Below, piece by piece: positions 28,555-36,612 of a stretch of 64,000 nt of DNA. The notes below the pieces were generated by a model, which saw nothing but the letters and a program-made list of their open reading frames with translations, ran no database searches and was not told the DNA's origin. Each line of letters opens with the position of its first letter. Position 1 is the stretch's first letter. The translations under genes and the position numbers were made by a program. This DNA is from a bacterium HR17. Its GTDB lineage: Bacteria; Armatimonadota; Fervidibacteria; Fervidibacterales; Fervidibacteraceae. The stretch covers positions 1 to 64,000 of the forward strand of contig BEHT01000008.1 in the NCBI GenBank assembly GCA_002898575.1, given 5' to 3'.

Positions 28555-28609
28555 GACGCGACGCCGTCAATGCAACGCGGTAAATTGGCGGCGTCGCGTC
28601 TTTCCGTTT
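28555..28609 (+). terminator. Inverted repeat, probable intrinsic terminator
   Basis: GACGCGACGCCG at 28555-28566 and its exact complement CGGCGTCGCGTC at 28589-28600 form a 12-base-pair stem with a 22-base loop. It is followed by TTTCCGTTT. The site lies 26 bases after the DUF5666-like stop. The T run is imperfect. Confidence 0.6.
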
Positions 28610-28658
28610 GACACGCCCCATCAGGTGATGCCAAAATTTGCGCCGAGGTGACCGAACG

Positions 28659-29501
28659 ATGCGCCACTGCGGTTGGCATTGGATCGGGGTGATGGGGATG
28701 TTCGCCTTAAGTGCACTGTTAACGCTCCCACATGAAAACCCTGAAGCCGAAGGGCAACCTGTTCGGCGGTTGCTGTTCGTCAACCGCTCCATGGGCTTTC
28801 GCCACGACACGACGGCGACGGCTGCAGACATCGTCACACGGTTGGGCTGGGGGCACAAACCTGCGACCGACCTACTGGGACTGCCGCCGAACCAACGCCT
28901 GTTCTTGACGACGGTGAGCGAGGACACGGATTTGCTGGTGCCTGAGATCCTTAACCGCTACGACGCTGTCATGTTTTACACGACAGGCGAATTACCCTTA
29001 AGTGACGCCCAAAAGCGTGCTTTGCTGGACTTCGTGCGCAACGGCAAGGGTTTTGTCGGCGTCCACAGCGCAACGGACACTTTTTACCAATGGGCGGACT
29101 ACGGCGAAATGATCGGCGGTTACTTTGACGGGCACCCGTGGCACCAATTGGTGCGCGCAGTGGTGGAAGACCCTTCACACCCAGCCACGCGCCACTTGGG
29201 TAGCGTGTGGGAAGTGACCGATGAGATTTATCAGCACCGTAACTGGTCTCGTGAAAAGGTGCGGGTGCTTTTGCGGCTAGACCCATCCTCGGTAGACATC
29301 GCCAAGGGCAAGCGAACCGACCAAGATTACGCGTTGGCGTGGTGCCGCGAGTATGGCAAAGGGCGGGTGTTTTACACGGCGCTGGGACATCGTGAGGAAG
29401 TGTGGCGCGACCCCAAGTTTCAAGCCCACCTGTTAGGCGGTATCTTGTGGGCGATGGGTGTGTTGCCCGGTGACGCGACCCCGCGCCCCAAGCCCCGGTG
29501 A
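28659..29501 (+). CDS. ThuA-like domain protein, exported
   Basis: 280 residues. An N-terminal hydrophobic segment (WIGVMGMFALSALLTLP) probably directs export. The rest is a ThuA / trehalose-utilisation class-I-amidotransferase-like fold: RRLLFVNRSMGFRHDT, ILNRYDAVMFYTTGEL, FVRNGKGFVGVHSATDTF, GGYFDGHPW, and RVFYTALGHREEVW at the end. Members are common in sugar-degrading bacteria but poorly characterised; a catalytic role is not shown. GAGGTG at 28645-28650 fixes the ATG at 28659. The stop overlaps the alternative GTG start of the S4 gene. Confidence 0.85.
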   Translation: MRHCGWHWIGVMGMFALSALLTLPHENPEAEGQPVRRLLFVNRSMGFRHDTTATAADIVTRLGWGHKPATDLLGLPPNQRLFLTTVSEDTDLLVPEILNRYDAVMFYTTGELPLSDAQKRALLDFVRNGKGFVGVHSATDTFYQWADYGEMIGGYFDGHPWHQLVRAVVEDPSHPATRHLGSVWEVTDEIYQHRNWSREKVRVLLRLDPSSVDIAKGKRTDQDYALAWCREYGKGRVFYTALGHREEVWRDPKFQAHLLGGILWAMGVLPGDATPRPKPR

Positions 29502-29506
29502 CGCCC

Positions 29507-29788
29507 ATGCGGTTGGACAAATTTTTGCAACTGACAGGGTTAGTCAAACGGCGCGCTTTAGCCAAAGCCTTGTGCGAATCGGGGCGTGTCTGCGTTAACG
29601 GGAAAATCGCCAAACCCGCTACGGAAGTGCGAGAAGGCGACTTGATCGCCGCTGAAATGGGCTGGGAAAAGTGGCAAGTGCGCGTGCAACGCTTGCCTCA
29701 AGGCAGCGTCCCTACCCACCGCCGCTCTGAGTTCGTCACCTTCTTGGAACGCCAGCACAAAAATATGTGGGAAGATGACGAACCGTGA
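29507..29788 (+). CDS. S4-domain RNA-binding protein (Hsp15/RqcP-like)
   Basis: About 93 residues that are essentially one S4 domain: MRLDKFLQLTGLVKRRALAKALCESGRVCVNGKIAKPATEVREGD, split by the usual loop, plus a short basic tail. Family members bind rRNA or 50S-peptidyl-tRNA complexes during ribosome recycling. The ATG at 29507 starts the conserved MRLDKFL; a GTG at 29498, overlapping the previous stop as GTGA, is an alternative. Probably translationally coupled to the ThuA-like gene. Confidence 0.85.
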   Translation: MRLDKFLQLTGLVKRRALAKALCESGRVCVNGKIAKPATEVREGDLIAAEMGWEKWQVRVQRLPQGSVPTHRRSEFVTFLERQHKNMWEDDEP

Positions 29789-29909
29789 ATGTCTGACGAC
29801 ATCCGACAGTTGTCTAATCGTCGGACACGGTTGACCCGACTAAAGACGGCAAGTTTGTTGCGGCAATATAGGCGACGGGTGCACAGTGCAAAGGAGGGCA
29901 TGAGCGAAA

Positions 29910-30458
29910 ATGGCAGCACCAGCGACAGCACCGGCGCGTCCGCAGGCGCGGGCGGGTGCGACGACGCGGCGGAAATTCTTAACGGACATCTTTTCCGTCA
30001 TCGGTTGGGGTATCTTTTGGAGCATTATGGGGATTTTCGGCTGGATTTTCGCCCGCTTCTTTTTCCCCAACGTCCTGTTTGAGCCGCCCCCAGCCTTTGA
30101 AGCGGGCTTTCCTCACGAGTACCCTGTCGGCTCAGTGGATGGGCGCTGGAAAGATCGCTACAATGTCTGGATCGTCCATGAGCCTTACGGCTTCTTTGCG
30201 CTGGACGGCACTTGCACCCATTTGGGCTGCAAACCCAACTGGATTGAAGTGGAGCAAAAGTTCAAGTGCCCCTGTCACGGCAGTGGCTTCCGAAAGGACG
30301 GAACGAACTTTGAGGGTCCCGCCCCGCGCCCGTTAGACCGCTACAAGATTTATTTGGGTGAAGGCGGCAGACTCGTCGTTGACCGCAGCGTGAAATTTCC
30401 GGGTGTGCCTGGCAAAGATTCCAACGAACTCTATCCGCAGAGTATCCTGCGCATTTGA
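29910..30458 (+). CDS. Rieske iron-sulfur protein of a bc/b6f-type complex
   Basis: 182 residues: a short cytoplasmic N-terminus containing TTRRKFL, a transmembrane helix (IFSVIGWGIFWSIMGIFGWIF), then the Rieske domain with CTHLGC and CPCHGSGF providing the two Cys and two His that bind the 2Fe-2S cluster. This subunit takes the first electron from menaquinol. It leads the operon Rieske, cytochrome b, subunit IV, multihaem cytochrome c. The ribosome-binding site is not strong: the GGAGG lies about 13 bases upstream. Confidence 0.93.
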   Translation: MAAPATAPARPQARAGATTRRKFLTDIFSVIGWGIFWSIMGIFGWIFARFFFPNVLFEPPPAFEAGFPHEYPVGSVDGRWKDRYNVWIVHEPYGFFALDGTCTHLGCKPNWIEVEQKFKCPCHGSGFRKDGTNFEGPAPRPLDRYKIYLGEGGRLVVDRSVKFPGVPGKDSNELYPQSILRI

Positions 30459-30476
30459 GCAAGGAGGCGAACAGCG

Positions 30477-31307
30477 GTGAGCGAAGAGCGCCAAACGCCG
30501 GAACAGGAGAGCCCGACACGCCCCGCTTCCCGCACAGATGGGCAAGGCGAAGGGCTTTTGATGCGCATCATCAACAGCCACTTCGTCCGTTCCATTTACC
30601 GCACACCGTGGCCTGTTGACCGGCGCTCCCGCATTTTGACGGTGCTCAACAGTTTGGTCCTTCACCTTCACCCCACCCGCATTCCCCGCCACGCCGTCAA
30701 AGTCTCTTACACTTGGTGCATGGGTGGGTTGAGCTTTTACCTGATGTTGTTGTTGACAATCACCGGCATCTTGCTGATGTTCTACTACCGTCCGGCGCCG
30801 GAGCATGCTTACTGGGATGTCAAGTATCTGATGAACGATGTGCCTTTCGGGCGCATTTTGCGCAACATGCACCGATGGGCAGCCCATGCGATGCTCATCA
30901 CCGTTTGGCTGCACATGTTGCGGGTGTTCCTGACCGGCTCCTACAAACCGCCCCGCGAGTTCAACTGGGTCATCGGTGTCAACCTGCTGGTGTTGACAAT
31001 GCTGTTGTCCTTCACGGGTTATTTGCTGCCGTGGGACCAACTGGCGATGTGGGCGGTGACTGTCGGCACCAACATGGCGCGGGCAACCCCGTTCTTGGGG
31101 CATGAAGGTCCGTTCGGTCCGCAATTGGGCATGACGCCTTACAACGATGTCCGCTTCGCTTTGTTGGGCGGCAGCATCGTCGGCGAGAACGCCCTTATCC
31201 GCTTCTATGTCTGGCACTGCTTGGGCTTTCCGTTCATTCATGCGTGGCTCATGGCGATTCACTTTTGGCGCGTGCGCAAAGACGGTGGCATTTCCGGTCC
31301 ACTTTGA
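30477..31307 (+). CDS. Cytochrome b (N-terminal, b6-like) of the menaquinol complex
   Basis: 276 residues, four-helix b6-type cytochrome. The haem-ligand pair in [16 protein letters not shown] is spaced 14 residues. The second pair, in [17 protein letters not shown], is spaced 15, the b6 pattern. [16 protein letters not shown] marks the quinol-oxidation site helix. A hydrophilic N-terminal extension of about 25 residues precedes it. GTG start at 30477 with AAGGAGG nine bases upstream. The C-terminal half of cytochrome b is encoded by the next gene. Confidence 0.93.
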   Translation: MSEERQTPEQESPTRPASRTDGQGEGLLMRIINSHFVRSIYRTPWPVDRRSRILTVLNSLVLHLHPTRIPRHAVKVSYTWCMGGLSFYLMLLLTITGILLMFYYRPAPEHAYWDVKYLMNDVPFGRILRNMHRWAAHAMLITVWLHMLRVFLTGSYKPPREFNWVIGVNLLVLTMLLSFTGYLLPWDQLAMWAVTVGTNMARATPFLGHEGPFGPQLGMTPYNDVRFALLGGSIVGENALIRFYVWHCLGFPFIHAWLMAIHFWRVRKDGGISGPL

Positions 31308-31333
31308 AGGCTGGCTAAAGGAGGGCAAAGGCT

Positions 31334-32248
31334 ATGGCGGAGCACGCCCCTGCACCTGAGCAACCTCGTTCCCAACCGGCGGGGCAACGCCCTGCGACCC
31401 CGCGCCCGGCGCGTCGGGGCATGACCGAAGAACAAGTCCAAGCGACGCAGGTCGCCGCTGAACGCAAACGCGAGGCGCTGGAAGAGGGCAAGGTGCTCAC
31501 ATGGCCGGACTTGGTTTACGCGGAATTTCTCTCGGCTGTGTTTCTGACCGTCGTGTTGTTCATCGTCTCGTTGGTTTTCAACGCGCCGTTGGAAGAACCG
31601 TCCAACCCCAACAAAACGCCCATCCCGTCCCGCGCGCCGTGGTATTTCTTGGGCTTACAAGAGATGCTTGTCTACTTTGACCCGTGGATCGCAGGGGTTT
31701 TGTTGCCTGGAATGATCATCGTCGGCTTGATGGTCATCCCTTATGTGGACACCAAACCGACCGTCGGCATCGGGCGCTACAGCTGGAAGGGACGCGAATG
31801 GCAATACATTTTCTTCATCGGTGGCTTTGCCCTCTGGCTTATCCTGATCGTTATTGGGCAGTTCTTCCGCTGGGGACCTTGGGCGATTTACATGCCGTGG
31901 GAGCCGCGCGAACACATCAAAGTCGTCGCAGAGCACCTGACCTGGTGCCCGTTGCACAAAGACCCACCCGCCAACATGTTTTGCCCGGTCGGCTTCCTGA
32001 TTTACGCCCTCTTCAACGCGCTGGTGTTCACCTATCCGTGGTGGTTGCGGTTCGTGCACAAAGACTGGGGCGAACGCGCCATCAATTACTACCGTCAGTT
32101 AGGCTTAGTGCGTTACTTGATTGTCATGTTTTTCGTCTCATGGACGCTCTTTTTGCCCATCAAGATGATGATGCGGTTGGGTGTTTTCCCGCTGTTTTGG
32201 GGCATTCGGTTGAAATACCTTGTCGTGACGCCATGGTTCAACATCTGA
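31334..32248 (+). CDS. Cytochrome b C-terminal subunit (subunit IV-like)
   Basis: 304 residues with an extended hydrophilic N-terminus (about 55 residues) and helices from LVYAEFLSAVFLTVVLFIVSLVF onward. RAPWYFLGLQEMLVYF lies where PEWY is found in mitochondrial cytochrome b; APWYF is the usual form in split menaquinol cytochromes. About six hydrophobic segments can be counted, more than the three of b6f subunit IV; the extra ones lie after residue 150. GGAGG precedes the ATG. It lies between cytochrome b and the multihaem cytochrome. Confidence 0.87.
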   Translation: MAEHAPAPEQPRSQPAGQRPATPRPARRGMTEEQVQATQVAAERKREALEEGKVLTWPDLVYAEFLSAVFLTVVLFIVSLVFNAPLEEPSNPNKTPIPSRAPWYFLGLQEMLVYFDPWIAGVLLPGMIIVGLMVIPYVDTKPTVGIGRYSWKGREWQYIFFIGGFALWLILIVIGQFFRWGPWAIYMPWEPREHIKVVAEHLTWCPLHKDPPANMFCPVGFLIYALFNALVFTYPWWLRFVHKDWGERAINYYRQLGLVRYLIVMFFVSWTLFLPIKMMMRLGVFPLFWGIRLKYLVVTPWFNI

Positions 32249-32267
32249 TGCAGGAGGGGTTAGACGC

Positions 32268-35054
32268 ATGGACCAGATTTACAACACCCGTCGGCTCAAT
32301 CAGATTTTCACCGTCCTCAACCTGACAGCACTAGCGCTCATCCTCATCGTCATCTACAAGGACCAGCGCCCTGAGTGGTACCCCTATCAGACCACCTACA
32401 TCCAACTGTTCCGCCAGTATGCCCAGCAGGAACTGAAACGAGTGCAACAGGAATTGCAGAACGACACCGAATATCAAGAGTTGAAGAAACAACTGCAAGA
32501 GGTTTCCCAACGCCTCAACGCCAACCCACGCTACAAGCAACTGAGCCAAGAGATAGCGCGGTTGAACGCGGAACTCAAAAAGGTGCAGACGCAGTTGGCG
32601 GAAGTGCGGCTGGATTACCTCCACTACGAAGACGAATTTTTCTGGGCACGGTCGCAAGCGGCTAAAGATCGTTACCGTCGTCTCATGCAACAACTTAAGC
32701 CGACCGTGGACAAACTAACCGCGCAGATGGAGGACATCCAACGGCAGTTGCTGAAAGTGACGGAAGAATTCAACGCGCTGGACGCGGCGCGCCGTGCCGT
32801 CCAAGAAAAACTGAGCCAGAAGGAATTTGCGCTACAGGTCGCACAAGCGTCGCTGGAAAGCGCACAAAAGGCGAAACCCCAAATCCAGCAAATCCACAAC
32901 CCCGAACTGCACTTGGTAGACCGCTGCACCACTTGCCACATGGGTTACGATAAGCCTGAAAGTTGGGGCACTTTTATCAAGGCGCGCATCGCCGACTTGG
33001 AACGCAGAAAGGCGCCTAAGTCCCAAATCGCCATCCTGAAAGCCCTCATGCCCCATCCCCGCCAGCAGGAACTGTTCAGCAAACATCCCGTCAGCAAGTT
33101 CGGCTGCACCAGTTGTCACGGCGGGCAGGGCGTCGCCCTCAAAAAGGATGTCGCCCACGCCTATAACGAGAAGTTTTGGGAGACGCCGATGCTGCCCATC
33201 AAATATGTGGAAGCCGGCTGCGGCAAGTGCCACCGCTACGAGATGACCCTCGCCGGCGCACCGAAACTGTCGCGGGGCAAGCAACTTTACTACATGTTGG
33301 GTTGCTTCGGCTGCCACGACGCTAAGGGCTACGAAGATGTCCCTGAAGACTTGCAAAAAATCGGTCCGAGCCTGACGCACATCGCCGAAAAAGTGAGCCC
33401 TGAATGGTTGTTCCGCTGGCTGAAAGACCCGCACGCATGGTCACCCACCACTCGCATGCCGATGTTTTACCTGCGCGATGACGAAGTGTGGGCGTTGGTC
33501 GCTTACTTGCGCCATGCCTCGGAAGTCGTGCAGGGGCAAGCGCAACCGCAGTTCGTTGACCTGCGACCCCACTACGGCAAGCAACCCTTGCGTTTGGCGA
33601 AACGCTACCCTGGCGGCGACCCCAATCGCGGGCGGCAACTGGTGCAGCAAGTCGGCTGTTTGGGGTGCCACCGCATTGAGGGTGTGGGTGGTCCGCAGGA
33701 ACGCGAGCCGGGCAAACGCGTCCTCAGCGAAAAAGATTTCGGTCCCAACCTCAGCAAAGTCGGCAGCAAAATCACCAACCCTGACTGGCTGTTCAACTGG
33801 CTGCTTAACCCCAAAGGCGTTGACCCGTCGGCAAAGATGCCCAATTTGCGGTTGTCCGAGCAGGAAGCGGCGGACATCACCGCCTTTTTGCTGACGCTGA
33901 AAGAGAAACCGACCGTGCGCCCTGTCGCTTTCACGCCCACACCCAACCTGAACAACCCTGAACTGATTGAAAAGGGCTTTTCGCTCATCGCCAACTACGG
34001 CTGCGCCGGCTGCCATAACATCCCTGGCACCGAGAAACTTACCAAGATCGGCAAAAACCTCTCTGACGAAGCCGACTTGGACCCGCACCTGATTGACTTT
34101 GGGCAACGCGTCCACGAAATCTTTGAGAAGGCACCGACCTACTGGGACCGCAAATACATCTGGCTGCGGGAGAAAATCATCCGCCCGCGCAGTTTCCGCG
34201 AAAGCGGTCTGCGCATGCCCAATCTGAACATCTCCGAACAGGATGCCGACGCCCTATTGACCGCCATCCTGAGTTTCACCAAGCGGGAACTGGCGACGCT
34301 GAAGGTAACGGGAACGGATTTGCCCCAAACCTTGTATGTGCGTGACCGAACCACCGACCCGCGTATCGCCGCCGTCTCAGCCGGACAAAAACTCGTCTTC
34401 GGCTACAACTGCGTCGGTTGCCACATCGTGGAGGGTTACGGCGGTGACATTTGGCCGCTGTTGGAAGACGGCATGCAGCCGCCCAACTTGCAATCCGAGG
34501 GCTACCGCGTCAACCACGATTGGCTCTTCCGCTTTTTGCACGACCCGACGATGGGCAGCGGGCGGCAGCATTACATTCGCCCGTGGCTCCAAGTGCGGAT
34601 GCCGACCTTTGGCTTTGATGACGAAGAAGTCAACACGCTTATCCGCTACTTTGCGGCAGTGGACCAACGCCCCATCCTGACCGCGTTCCACCGTCCCTAC
34701 CACCCTGACCCACAAATGGTTGCGGTGGGTAAACGGTTGTTTGACCAACTGCAATGCATCGCGTGCCACCCAACAGGTCCAGTGCAGCCTGGCGCGGACG
34801 TCGCCCAGTTAGCACCCAACTTGCAACTGGCGCGGGAGCGGCTGCAACCCGAATGGATTGTGGACTGGCTGTTAGATCCCCAAAAGTTTCAACCTGGCAC
34901 CCGCATGCCGACCTTCTTCCCATACAACGAACAAACGCAGAAGTATGACTCACCTTTACCCGACATCTTAGGCGGCGATGCCCGCAAGCAAGCCGAGGCA
35001 CTGCGCGATTACTTGTTTACCCTTGCCCCGCCGGCGACCGCGCGGCGCCAGTGA
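32268..35054 (+). CDS. Membrane-anchored octahaem cytochrome c with N-terminal coiled coil
   Basis: 928 residues. A transmembrane helix near residues 12-25 (LTALALILIVIYK) is followed by roughly 170 residues of heptad-like coiled coil (for example QELKRVQQELQNDTEYQELK). Eight CxxCH sites follow: CTTCH, CTSCH, CGKCH, CFGCH, CLGCH, CAGCH, CVGCH and CIACH, several with downstream MP segments (TRMPMF, AKMPNL, LRMPNL, VRMPTF, TRMPTF) that can give axial Met. It is placed to carry electrons from the Rieske/cytochrome b complex to an oxidase. It replaces the usual cytochrome c1. The long coiled coil is unusual. Confidence 0.88.
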   Translation: MDQIYNTRRLNQIFTVLNLTALALILIVIYKDQRPEWYPYQTTYIQLFRQYAQQELKRVQQELQNDTEYQELKKQLQEVSQRLNANPRYKQLSQEIARLNAELKKVQTQLAEVRLDYLHYEDEFFWARSQAAKDRYRRLMQQLKPTVDKLTAQMEDIQRQLLKVTEEFNALDAARRAVQEKLSQKEFALQVAQASLESAQKAKPQIQQIHNPELHLVDRCTTCHMGYDKPESWGTFIKARIADLERRKAPKSQIAILKALMPHPRQQELFSKHPVSKFGCTSCHGGQGVALKKDVAHAYNEKFWETPMLPIKYVEAGCGKCHRYEMTLAGAPKLSRGKQLYYMLGCFGCHDAKGYEDVPEDLQKIGPSLTHIAEKVSPEWLFRWLKDPHAWSPTTRMPMFYLRDDEVWALVAYLRHASEVVQGQAQPQFVDLRPHYGKQPLRLAKRYPGGDPNRGRQLVQQVGCLGCHRIEGVGGPQEREPGKRVLSEKDFGPNLSKVGSKITNPDWLFNWLLNPKGVDPSAKMPNLRLSEQEAADITAFLLTLKEKPTVRPVAFTPTPNLNNPELIEKGFSLIANYGCAGCHNIPGTEKLTKIGKNLSDEADLDPHLIDFGQRVHEIFEKAPTYWDRKYIWLREKIIRPRSFRESGLRMPNLNISEQDADALLTAILSFTKRELATLKVTGTDLPQTLYVRDRTTDPRIAAVSAGQKLVFGYNCVGCHIVEGYGGDIWPLLEDGMQPPNLQSEGYRVNHDWLFRFLHDPTMGSGRQHYIRPWLQVRMPTFGFDDEEVNTLIRYFAAVDQRPILTAFHRPYHPDPQMVAVGKRLFDQLQCIACHPTGPVQPGADVAQLAPNLQLARERLQPEWIVDWLLDPQKFQPGTRMPTFFPYNEQTQKYDSPLPDILGGDARKQAEALRDYLFTLAPPATARRQ

Positions 35055-35322
35055 CGGGCGTCGTTGCCGCCAGCAACTGGCGGGCTTCCAAAAGGGCGTG
35101 AACGATTTGTTCGCCCTGCGGTGTCAGTTGATAGCACACTTGCACGGGACGGGTCGGAACGACCTTGCGTTGGACGCCCTGCAACTCTTACAGGCGTCTG
35201 AGATGGTCAAACACCCGCTTGCGGGACATCCGCAGCCCTACGACCAGCAGACGGGGACGAGTCGGTTGGCGGAGCAACAGTGCCAACGATTTTAGCCGAC
35301 AAGGGCACTGGAGTAGCGGGAA
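35017..35322 (-). pseudogene. Decayed winged-helix regulator with in-frame stop
   Basis: The reading frame that follows the stop of the winged-helix gene continues, in the same frame, with SLALLLRQPTRPRLLVVGL and MSRKRVFDHLRRL. It then hits TAA at 35188-35190, and resumes as ELQGVQRKV...VCYQLTPQGEQIVHALL. Both halves fit one winged-helix protein (compare RRTLYRRLKHLQQA and LRLTEEGERCLQVV next door). A C-to-T change turning CAA into TAA would explain the break. The frame ends at 35017, inside the 3' end of the cytochrome gene on the other strand. No clear start was found. Confidence 0.5.
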
Positions 35323-35631
35323 TCACTGCACGATTTGATCAACGCTGAGCCCCGCTGCTTCTAATCGCTGCACGACTTGAAGACATCGCTCCCCTTCCTC
35401 CGTCAAGCGCAGGGCGGCAGGGACAGCGCCCCCGTGCAACGGGGCTGGTGGCTGAGCAGTGGGTTCTATCAACCTGGCTTGCTGCAGGTGTTTCAAGCGG
35501 CGATACAGGGTTCGGCGGGGGATTTGCGGGCAATGGCGTTGCAACATGGCGGGACGGTTTTGCCCTTCCTTAAGCGCCCGCAAAATAGCGATGTCCCAGC
35601 GGCTTCGGACAGCGACAGTATCGCATGGCAT
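35323..35631 (-). CDS. Winged-helix transcriptional regulator
   Basis: About 102 residues from the ATG at 35631, with GAGGTG eight bases upstream. It shows helices and wing of a small HxlR/PadR/ArsR-like DNA-binding protein: SRWDIAILRALKEG, RRTLYRRLKHLQQARLIEP and ALRLTEEGERCLQVVQRL. No metal- or ligand-binding site is evident. It lies between the menaquinol complex and the oxidase genes, divergent from the coxB-like pseudogene, so it may regulate respiratory genes; this is inference. A decayed paralogue follows directly. Confidence 0.7.
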   Translation of the reverse strand: MPCDTVAVRSRWDIAILRALKEGQNRPAMLQRHCPQIPRRTLYRRLKHLQQARLIEPTAQPPAPLHGGAVPAALRLTEEGERCLQVVQRLEAAGLSVDQIVQ

Positions 35632-35699
35632 CAAGAGCCACCTCTCGGCGCAACGCCACCGAAAGTTTGCCACGCTGCTGCAGACACCCTCTAAGTGCC

Positions 35700-35729
35700 A
35701 TTTTAGGAACTAAGTCTCCTTCTTGTCAC
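35700..35729 (-). promoter_or_regulatory. Promoter for the winged-helix regulator
   Basis: On the minus strand GTGACA (35729-35724) and TAAAAT (35705-35700) are 18 bases apart, close to the sigma-70-type consensus. They lie about 70 bases upstream of the regulator's start codon. The divergent coxB-like gene may have its own weak promoter (TTGCAC, 18 bases, TAGGGT) in the same space. Confidence 0.5.
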
Positions 35730-35803
35730 CTCTTGCACCCCATCTGTTCATCGCTGTAGGGTTTAACGCGCGACCAAGGATGACGACAAGGTGGTGAACA
35801 ACG

Positions 35804-36520
35804 ATGGCGCCGATGGTGGCGTTTGCCGTGTGGGCGTTCATCGCCCTCATCATCGTCGCTGTTTACGCTTATTGTGTCCTGAGCACTCGTGTTCCATTGG
35901 AGGGAGAAGCCGCTTACAAAGCCGTCAGCCAGTTACGGCGCCCGCTGTTTGTGCTCCTCACCCTCGTGCTTCTCGCTTCCTTTGCCTTGAGTGTGCCCCA
36001 TCTCCCTTACCCGCGCCCCACTTTTCCCGACAAGGTAGTCTATGTGACCGCTAAGCAATTTGCCTTCGCCATCACCGAAAAACCCGTTCGCACGGACGCG
36101 GAGTTTGAAGAGGCGACGACGGCTGAACCCGTAAAAATCCCGGTCAACGCCCTTGTGGAGTTTCGGGTCACGAGTCTGGATGTCAATCACGGCTTCAGCC
36201 TCTTCTCCCCTGATGGGGTGTTGCTCGGTCAAACCCAGGCGATGCCTGGCTATGTCAACCGCCTCTTCATGCGTTTTGACCGCCCGGGCACTTACACATC
36301 TTTGTGCTTGGAGTGCTTTAGTCGAATTTTCCTTTCGGCAGCTCCTCGGAGGGCATGTCTCCTGACGCGCCAATTTCTTTGCGGCGGCTCAGGAGAGCCG
36401 CCCTCCGAGAGCCACCTTGTCGTTCGGAGGGCGCGTCTCCTGACGCGCCGATTTCTTTGCGGCGGCTCAGGAGAGCCGCCCTCCGAGAGCCACCTTGTCG
36501 TTCGGAGGGCGCGTCTCTGA
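35804..36520 (+). pseudogene. ba3-like cytochrome oxidase subunit II, disrupted at the CuA site
   Basis: The first 173 residues read as subunit II of a ba3-type haem-copper oxidase: two N-terminal helices, then a cupredoxin domain (VYVTAKQFAFAITEKP; DVNHGFSLFSPDG with the first CuA His; PGTYTSLCLEC). After this the frame enters a hairpin repeat element (from 36324) and runs through its tandem units, giving a 26-residue repeat and then a stop caused by a one-base deletion. The expected second Cys, His and Met of CuA are missing. Another frame after the element reads GYLVEVGKRWR, plausibly the old C-terminus. No matching subunit I is nearby. Confidence 0.7.
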
Positions 36521-36586
36521 CGCGCCGATTTCTTTGCGGCGGCTCAGGAGAGCCGCACTCCAACCAAAGCCCATTATTCAACACAG
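36324..36586 (+). repeat. Hairpin repeat element, copy A (with 78-bp tandem units)
   Basis: A 263-bp element bounded by GAATTTTC and ACACAG, the same ends as copies at 47.1 and 51.6 kb. Inside, a 78-bp unit is repeated from 36346, 36424 and 36502; the last copy is partial to about 36556, with one base deleted. Each unit holds two hairpins, GGCGCGTC-TCCT-GACGCGCC and GGCGGCTC-AGGA-GAGCCGCC, flanked by complementary arms CGGAGGGC and GCCCTCCG. It interrupts the coxB-like frame. No transposase is encoded; a REPIN- or MITE-like nature is inference. Confidence 0.8.
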
Positions 36587-36612
36587 GGTTACCTCGTGGA
36601 GGTGGGCAAACG

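Noticed and set aside
31625-31670. Loss of the PEWY motif in the cytochrome b C-terminal subunit
   Set aside because: APWYF is the usual form in split menaquinol-type cytochromes, so it is not an anomaly.
36346-36556. Regular 78-bp repeats as a possible CRISPR array
   Set aside because: Units are directly adjacent with no unique spacers, are strongly self-complementary, and number under three.
36355-36612. N-terminal extension of the SCO-like protein through the repeat element
   Set aside because: The extension encodes only the repeat, while GGAGGTG and a signal peptide mark the ATG at 36613.
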